Shown: one piece after another, positions 58,926 through 64,000 of the stretch | Layout of the letters: every line of letters starts with the position of its first letter | Numbering within the stretch: the first letter of the stretch is position 1 | NCBI GenBank assembly: GCA_950022655.1 | Contig: OX465584.1 | Coordinates: forward strand, 29,485,469 to 29,549,468 | Length of the DNA stretch: 64,000 bases | DNA from: Alentia gelatinosa | Lineage: Eukaryota > Annelida > Polychaeta > Phyllodocida > Polynoidae | Direction: 5' to 3' | Position numbers and translations under genes: made by a program | Notes under the pieces: model-generated | Databases searched by the model: none | Seen by the model: only the letters and a program-made list of their open reading frames with translations | Told to the model about the DNA's origin: nothing

Positions 58926-60042
58926 CACTGTAAAAAATTTCCCGTGAATTTTACGGTATTTCCCAGGCAACTGGGGTGCCAGGGAAATACCGTAAATTGT
59001 ACGGGTGACCGTAATATATTTTTGACCGTAAATTATAACTGTCCTAGACTGTAATTTCCTAACAGTTTAAACCTGTAATATATTTCAGACCATGAATTTT
59101 CACTGTATTAAACTGTATTTTGAAAACGGTTCAGACCTGTAAATACAGGGGAGCAAAGCTGTATGAAATATACTATATGCACATCCCTTCAGTATACATA
59201 TACCAGAAATCTTGTTATTGAGGTTCTTGAGAATTGTTATATGTAGAGGGCCACCTATAGAGTATGTATACATAATTTCTGAAATTTCAAACCTCCAACC
59301 CCTCCTCCCAAACTTGCAATTGATCAAAGAAAGAGCATATGCAGAATTTCCTAAATCCTTGACCCTCCAATCACCCCCCCCCCCCTCAGTGCACATGGCA
59401 TTTTATGAATGGCCCCTAGGAGATTATGAATATAAAAGTGAATATTTTGTATCGGCTACCGTCATATATTCTCTATCGGCCAACTGGCTTATCAGTATCA
59501 TTAATAATTATTATCAATGATATTTCAACATTTAAGTTTTTCAACTCTAATGTTATTAGTTCAAACTAATTTACAGGAATACTCATCAGAATCTGACAGT
59601 ACAAGGCTGCATTTGATATAGTAGGATGAAGTCAATCCTACATATGTTTTAGAAATGTCCTATGAAAATGGTGTCTAATCCCCTTTAGGATATTGATGTC
59701 ATGACAACTTGAGAATAAACGGCTCTCAATGGCAGGAACTTCACAGGAGATCGATGAATATCTATTACACATTTTGATGAAGTTAACTCTTGCATTTTAT
59801 TCTCCACTTTGATTTGTTGCTGATATTAGAGTTAATCTAAGTGTATCTAATATGTCCATATTTACAGATTTATACTGTAAACTGACCATAGATTGGGTGG
59901 ATTACAGTCCTGAATACTTTTACAGTTGAATACCGTTCTTTGGTATCAAATATACGGTATAGAACTGTGGATAAGATTACAGTGATATACCGTCCATGTT
60001 TACGGTAGTATCCTGTATATTTTACGGAAATTTTTTACAGTG
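58926..60042. mobile_element. 1.1-kb TIR element, CACTGTAAAAAATTTCC ends, TA target duplication
   Basis: The left end CACTGTAAAAAATTTCCCG is matched by CGGAAATTTTTTACAGTG at the right end, with further inverted similarity in TTTACGG-type words. TA flanks both ends (58924-58925 and 60043-60044), or is the outermost base pair of the repeat. Many ACGGTA, ACCGTAA and CTGTAAT words near both ends suggest subterminal repeats, typical of cut-and-paste DNA transposons. No transposase was found. A 170-bp MITE is inserted at 59247-59416. Confidence 0.8.
59247..59416. mobile_element. 170-bp MITE nested in the 58.9-kb element
   Basis: AGGGCCACCTATAGAGTATG and CATTTTATGAATGGCCCCT are eroded forms of the GGGGCCATCCATAAAG termini at 51.66 kb. 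TAG flanks both ends (59244-59246 and 59417-59419), a 3-bp duplication like the other copy. Open frames on both strands here are shadows of the repeat. Confidence 0.75.
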
Positions 60043-60049
60043 TAGAACC

Positions 60050-61000
60050 GTGGAGTTATAGATTGTGAGAGGCTGCTTGTATGTTTTTACATTATATTCA
60101 ACATGGATGTATAAATTCATATATAGTTTAACTCCTTTTGGTAATTTCAGTCTATCATAGGGAGTTTTAGCTCAGAATCTTGTCTCTTCAATATATGATG
60201 AAAGCTCCACTTCTGAATACCACCTGTGACATTGCACAAAAAGGGATAAGAACAGCATACGTTATGTTTAACCTCTTTTATCTCGTCATCAATAGGATGC
60301 GGTATCTCGTTGAGAGGGTCATCTGTCCATCACATATATCACTCCTAAGGTTACATTATGTTAGCAGGACATAACTGGGATTCTCCAGTATGCCACATAT
60401 GAGGTGATCTAGATGTTTCCAGCAGCAGTGCCGATTTCTCCTGATATCCTGTAGTGCTTATACGAAATCATAAAGATATTCTAAAGCGGTCCGATGTCAC
60501 AGATGATAAGTAGCTCCGCTGGGTATATCCGCACGTATCTATAGATATCTAGATATGGACGTGTGTGTATGTATGGATGCATATGTAATTATAAAGTAAA
60601 GTATGTGTTACAATAACATGACTTTTTCGGGGAGGGTAAGGAAATACATTAATGATAATTGAACATACAATTCAAAATCTTTAAAGTAAATTCTTGCACA
60701 CTTCTCAGAAGGGTGATGAAACAAATGGTGTGTACTCCCGTTTATTATCCATGGTATACAAAGTCCCCATTGAAAATGTATGTGGACTCAGTAAACCACT
60801 ACCCATTGTATAAAACCTGTCAGATACCATAACTGTGGTATACGGATTCAAACCTGTGGTATACGGCCTCAAAACCATGATATACGGGAAAAATAGTCCC
60901 TTTGCTATAGAGCAAAGAAATAGTTCCTAATGTTATACCCGTTAATATGGTGATTACTGGGTTTAATTTATTCGAAAAGATGGATAATAAATGCAAACAA
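60050..61000. other. no gene supported
   Basis: AT-rich. CTGTGGTATACGG-like words recur three times at about 60800-60885 and give a short imperfect repeat in the minus-strand frame there. Confidence 0.45.
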
Positions 61001-61128
61001 CGATGATTTTGTAGACAGGCAGCTCTGTAAACCACTCGCGGTTGACCTCGTAATACACTCGCTAGTGCTCGTGTATTACTACGCGTCAACCTCTCGTGGT
61101 TTACGGCCGCCTGTCCACAAAACCATCG
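61001..61128. mobile_element. compact foldback element (128 bp)
   Basis: CGATGATTTTGTAGACAGGC at the left end pairs with GCCTGTCCACAAAACCATCG at the right. Inner blocks GTAAACCAC, GGTTGAC and GTAATACAC pair with GTGTATTAC, GTCAACC and GTGGTTTAC across a very short centre (CTCGCTAGTGCTCG). Mismatches cluster in short CG-containing joints between blocks. Confidence 0.88.
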
Positions 61129-61129
61129 A

Positions 61130-62150
61130 TTATTGTCTATGTATACATACGCATATCACTAAGTAGACATCTACAGAGGTTGCTTTAACATTTGCAAAGG
61201 CCCTCGTATCAGCAATAAGTATCAGTAAAGAAATGTACATTGAGATCCGCCTATTGCTGATCACATGAAAAATGCACACATTATAACAGAACAGATATGA
61301 TATATGTCTTTTACAACAGCTCTTAGATTCCTTATCAGGACTCTTGTTATTCCCATATAAAGCTCATCACCTTTGGTATTACACACTATAAGACTGACTC
61401 GACAATAGTGTTTTAAACGGCTATTTGTTTTACAATAAATTCAGATATTTCGTCTTTCCTAGTATAGCAGCATTATTAGATGTTAATGGCATCAATTGGT
61501 TTCTCTTTTCCTTTTAATCTTCACTAAACCTCATGTAAACCAATTGGACTGTCTGAGTCAACACACGAGACGGTTTCCACTGGAAACATTCGGACGAATA
61601 ATCCATTTTCCGATATCCGATTTTCCCAAATTAAAGCTATCACTCAAGTGCAGACTGTGTGAATGGATTTATCGTAAGCCGAGGCATGCCGGACAGGACT
61701 GTCATTTAGAAGAGAATTAAATTTACATCTCTCCTAATGAAGCAGAAATCACATACAGCCGGTTACATCATGTAGCATAGAATTTGAGAATTGATAAATT
61801 CAATTATTTGAGTCTCTATAAGGATGGAAAGTGCGCAATATGCGACAATGAAATCATTTGAATACGAATCAGAAATCTGACTTTTCAGTCCAATATATGC
61901 TCCTCTTTCACCAGTTCTCACGCCACTGCATCTCATGGGATTATTTCATATTGCTTTTCTATGACCAGGTATCTATAGCTATCACGTTACTGTTATGTTT
62001 ACTAATTGCAAAACTTTAGACTTTTACAGGCCCATGAAACTTTCCACCTACGGTTTCCCACAGGTCTATACTAATAATTCGTGCTTCGGATTTCATTAGA
62101 AAAAAGTGTATGTCGTGAAATGATTTCTTACTGAATCCAGTTTGACGACA
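61130..62150. other. no gene supported
   Basis: AT-rich DNA. A 74-codon frame at 61496-61720 has no other support. Confidence 0.45.
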
Positions 62151-62153
62151 TAG

Positions 62154-62454
62154 TCAATTCAACAAAGTACTACATGTAACATATCAGAAAATACGAAGAC
62201 GGCAGTGTTGGATTATAGGCGAGCAGGAATTGAACAGCAAATATCACCCAGACAACTGAAAACTGTCCGGCGATCCGACAAAGAAACTGAAGATGGTCTG
62301 CGGTAAGATGAGCGCAGCTCTTTATGCAGAGTCTTTGTCAAGCAGCGACAAGATCCGGCAGGACATCCGCAGTATCCCAGATGGAACACAAGCAACTCAA
62401 ACCCCAGCCTTTATCAGCATGTTCATACATGAGAGGACACTAATTTTCCAATGA
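62154..62454 (+). CDS. candidate exon region, two overlapping coding-like frames, unidentified
   Basis: One frame is open from 62154 to 62303 and encodes a strongly charged stretch, including RRAGIEQQISPRQLKTVRR and DKETEDGLR, ending exactly where CG|GTAAGA at 62303 offers a good donor. A possible acceptor, TTATAG, lies at 62213-62218 but has a weak pyrimidine tract. A second frame starts at ATG 62293 and encodes 53 residues (MVCGKMSAALYAESLSSSDK) to TGA at 62452. Both look protein-like because the sequence is purine-rich, so neither is secure. Confidence 0.2.
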
Positions 62455-62459
62455 TGAGG

Positions 62460-64000
62460 ACACATGTTTAGTATTAACCTCAAATTGGGGAGAATATTGG
62501 TGGAAACTGGAATATTTCGAACAATTGAGAGTTTAGATATAATTTTGAATCGTAATTGAAAAATATATGTACTATGCAATTGAATGAAGATGGTGATAAA
62601 TTGAGCACTAGTTTCTAAAATCCGATTTCGACAGCGTGTACATACACACCCGAGACAGTGTTGGGGAGATCGTTACATTTATTCATCTCTTTATTAAATA
62701 CAAACAGTTCTCAGACTGAGATTAAATCTTCCACATAGGACATTGAGGCCCAATTTCCAGTTTGTCGTGCCTTTGTGAAAGAAGTACTGTTCTGTGAATA
62801 AAATACAGATACAGGTAGAAAGACACAGAAATATATGTAAGACGAGTCGTTCGTCCTTGAGTCCTATATCAGATGTATGTCTGATCCATAGTAATGTTGT
62901 ATACAGATAATTGTTGAAAGATATTGTTTCTCAAATAAAAATTATAAAAAACAATAGTGTAAAGCTGGGTCTGTGCTGCCAAACAAGTCCAGGCAAAGTT
63001 CTAAAGCCTCCTGTCACCTTATGAGAAGTATACTTTAGTAAGGGGGATGTGGTCAATTTGAAAACCTAATTGATGCACAGGTACTATTTCAAACGACATT
63101 AAGTGCTCTCTCTGATCACTCTTCCTTCACACGATTCTTCTGCACCAAGGCTCAAGAGGCCAACTCTGTCTATACGAGTGGAAGTATCAGGAATACCCAT
63201 ATCGCCTTTCAGAAGTGCTTTTTTCAGAATGTCAAACAACGCCCTTTTTAACGCTATTTCTGAATCACCTCTGTTTGCTGGGCCCTGGGAGAGTTGGGTG
63301 ATAGAGTGTGCCTTCTTAGAGGGAAACTTGGGGGTTGATTTCGTGGATTACTCACCTGGTGAATCCTAAATGTAATTTACACCTGCTTCTATGCATAGTG
63401 CATTAGTTATTTAGGTCGGGGACACCCATACTCACGGGTCAAAGGGAATCGTCGGTTCTACCAGATAAAACAGAGTGGTGTTTGAATGGTACAGTTTGCC
63501 CGCATCCCAGTTCTTTGTGGTCAGGCTTGGTTGACGTCAGAGACTTACGACTCCAAGATTAACGTTTTATGTTTTATCTTATATTTCATGCTGCTACTCG
63601 GCACGCCGTTCTGTCGTTCTAAAAAGTTTTTTGAATCAATGTAGGAAGATCGAAATTTAGATATCCCAAGTCAAATTACTGATATCATATATATATATAT
63701 AATAGACTATATGGATTTTTTGTGACATTGATATAAAAGTTCACGTGTAGAAATTCTGTGAACTTTAGTGAGGAAATATGAAATATCTTAACGTTTCTAT
63801 AGCTTGTTTTTTAAATAAGTTGTAACATCACAAACCATCGTAAACCTTTGTTTTCAGATATTTTCAGGTCTTATATTATAAATAATTATATCTAAGTGCG
63901 ACCCCACTGAATGATAACAAGATAAGATGATTTATAATGAAGAACATTTTACGATAGTAAATCAATACAGAAAATACGAATGAAATTATCATATCAAACT
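62460..64000. other. no gene supported
   Basis: AT-rich to the window end. An 88-codon + frame at 63103-63369 with a balanced C-terminal half (LFAGPWESWVIECAFLEGN) has no splice or promoter support. A short (TA)n run lies near 63688-63700. Confidence 0.35.

Noticed and set aside
59100..59520. 98- and 102-codon frames on opposite strands
   Set aside because: They lie within the nested TIR elements at 58.9-60.0 kb and are repeat shadows.

Overview
The window looks like non-coding and intronic DNA from a eukaryote, most probably a marine invertebrate animal (a mollusc or similar lophotrochozoan is my guess, not a demonstration). It is AT-rich, has GT-AG style splice signals, TATA/Inr promoters, (TA)n, (AC)n and (TCTG)n microsatellites, GT-rich minisatellites, and many small terminal-inverted-repeat elements with 2-3 bp target duplications. 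There is no operon-like gene packing and no rRNA, tRNA or CRISPR array that I can support. Nearly all open frames are short and lack recognisable domains. I could not match any coding segment to a known family by eye, so every coding call is a candidate.

Layout. 0-11 kb: AT-rich DNA with a CpG-rich promoter-like patch (about 3.98-4.15 kb), a pair of MITE copies sharing GGGGCCCG ends (2.87-3.10 and 9.73-9.95 kb), hairpin (foldback) elements at 2.67 and 8.08 kb, and a nested 18-bp/146-bp repeat at 10.69-11.32 kb. 11.4-15.6 kb: a 366-bp MITE, a GT-rich minisatellite broken by a transposon-like insertion, then a tandem array with an exact 717-bp period. 15.9-17.6 kb: RFX X-box-like motifs, a GC-rich 21-bp x3 repeat beside a TATA box, and a small MITE. 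18-28 kb: mostly featureless, with a 640-bp PIF/Harbinger-like element (TTA duplication) at 26.57-27.21 kb. 28.1-28.8 kb: a GC-richer block with CRE sites and coding-like frames on both strands. 29-39 kb: simple repeats and a 24-bp palindrome family. 39.4-40.2 kb: three phase-compatible coding-like segments. 43.5-46.7 kb: coding-like remnants, a possible poly(A) signal and a long decayed frame. 47.77-48.0 kb: CCAAT/TATA motifs before a 46-codon frame. 51-60 kb: several TIR elements, one nested inside another.

The best gene start is at 56.55-57.49 kb on the + strand: a TATA box, a correctly spaced initiator, an ATG in good context, and two exons with good splice sites and continuous reading frame. 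The 3' end is uncertain.

I found no evidence of a new multi-gene system. The most informative observations are the 56.6-kb promoter and exon set, the nested and higher-order repeats, the near-perfect foldback elements, and the nested transposon with intact target duplications. These structures can be checked directly; homology claims need searches I could not run.
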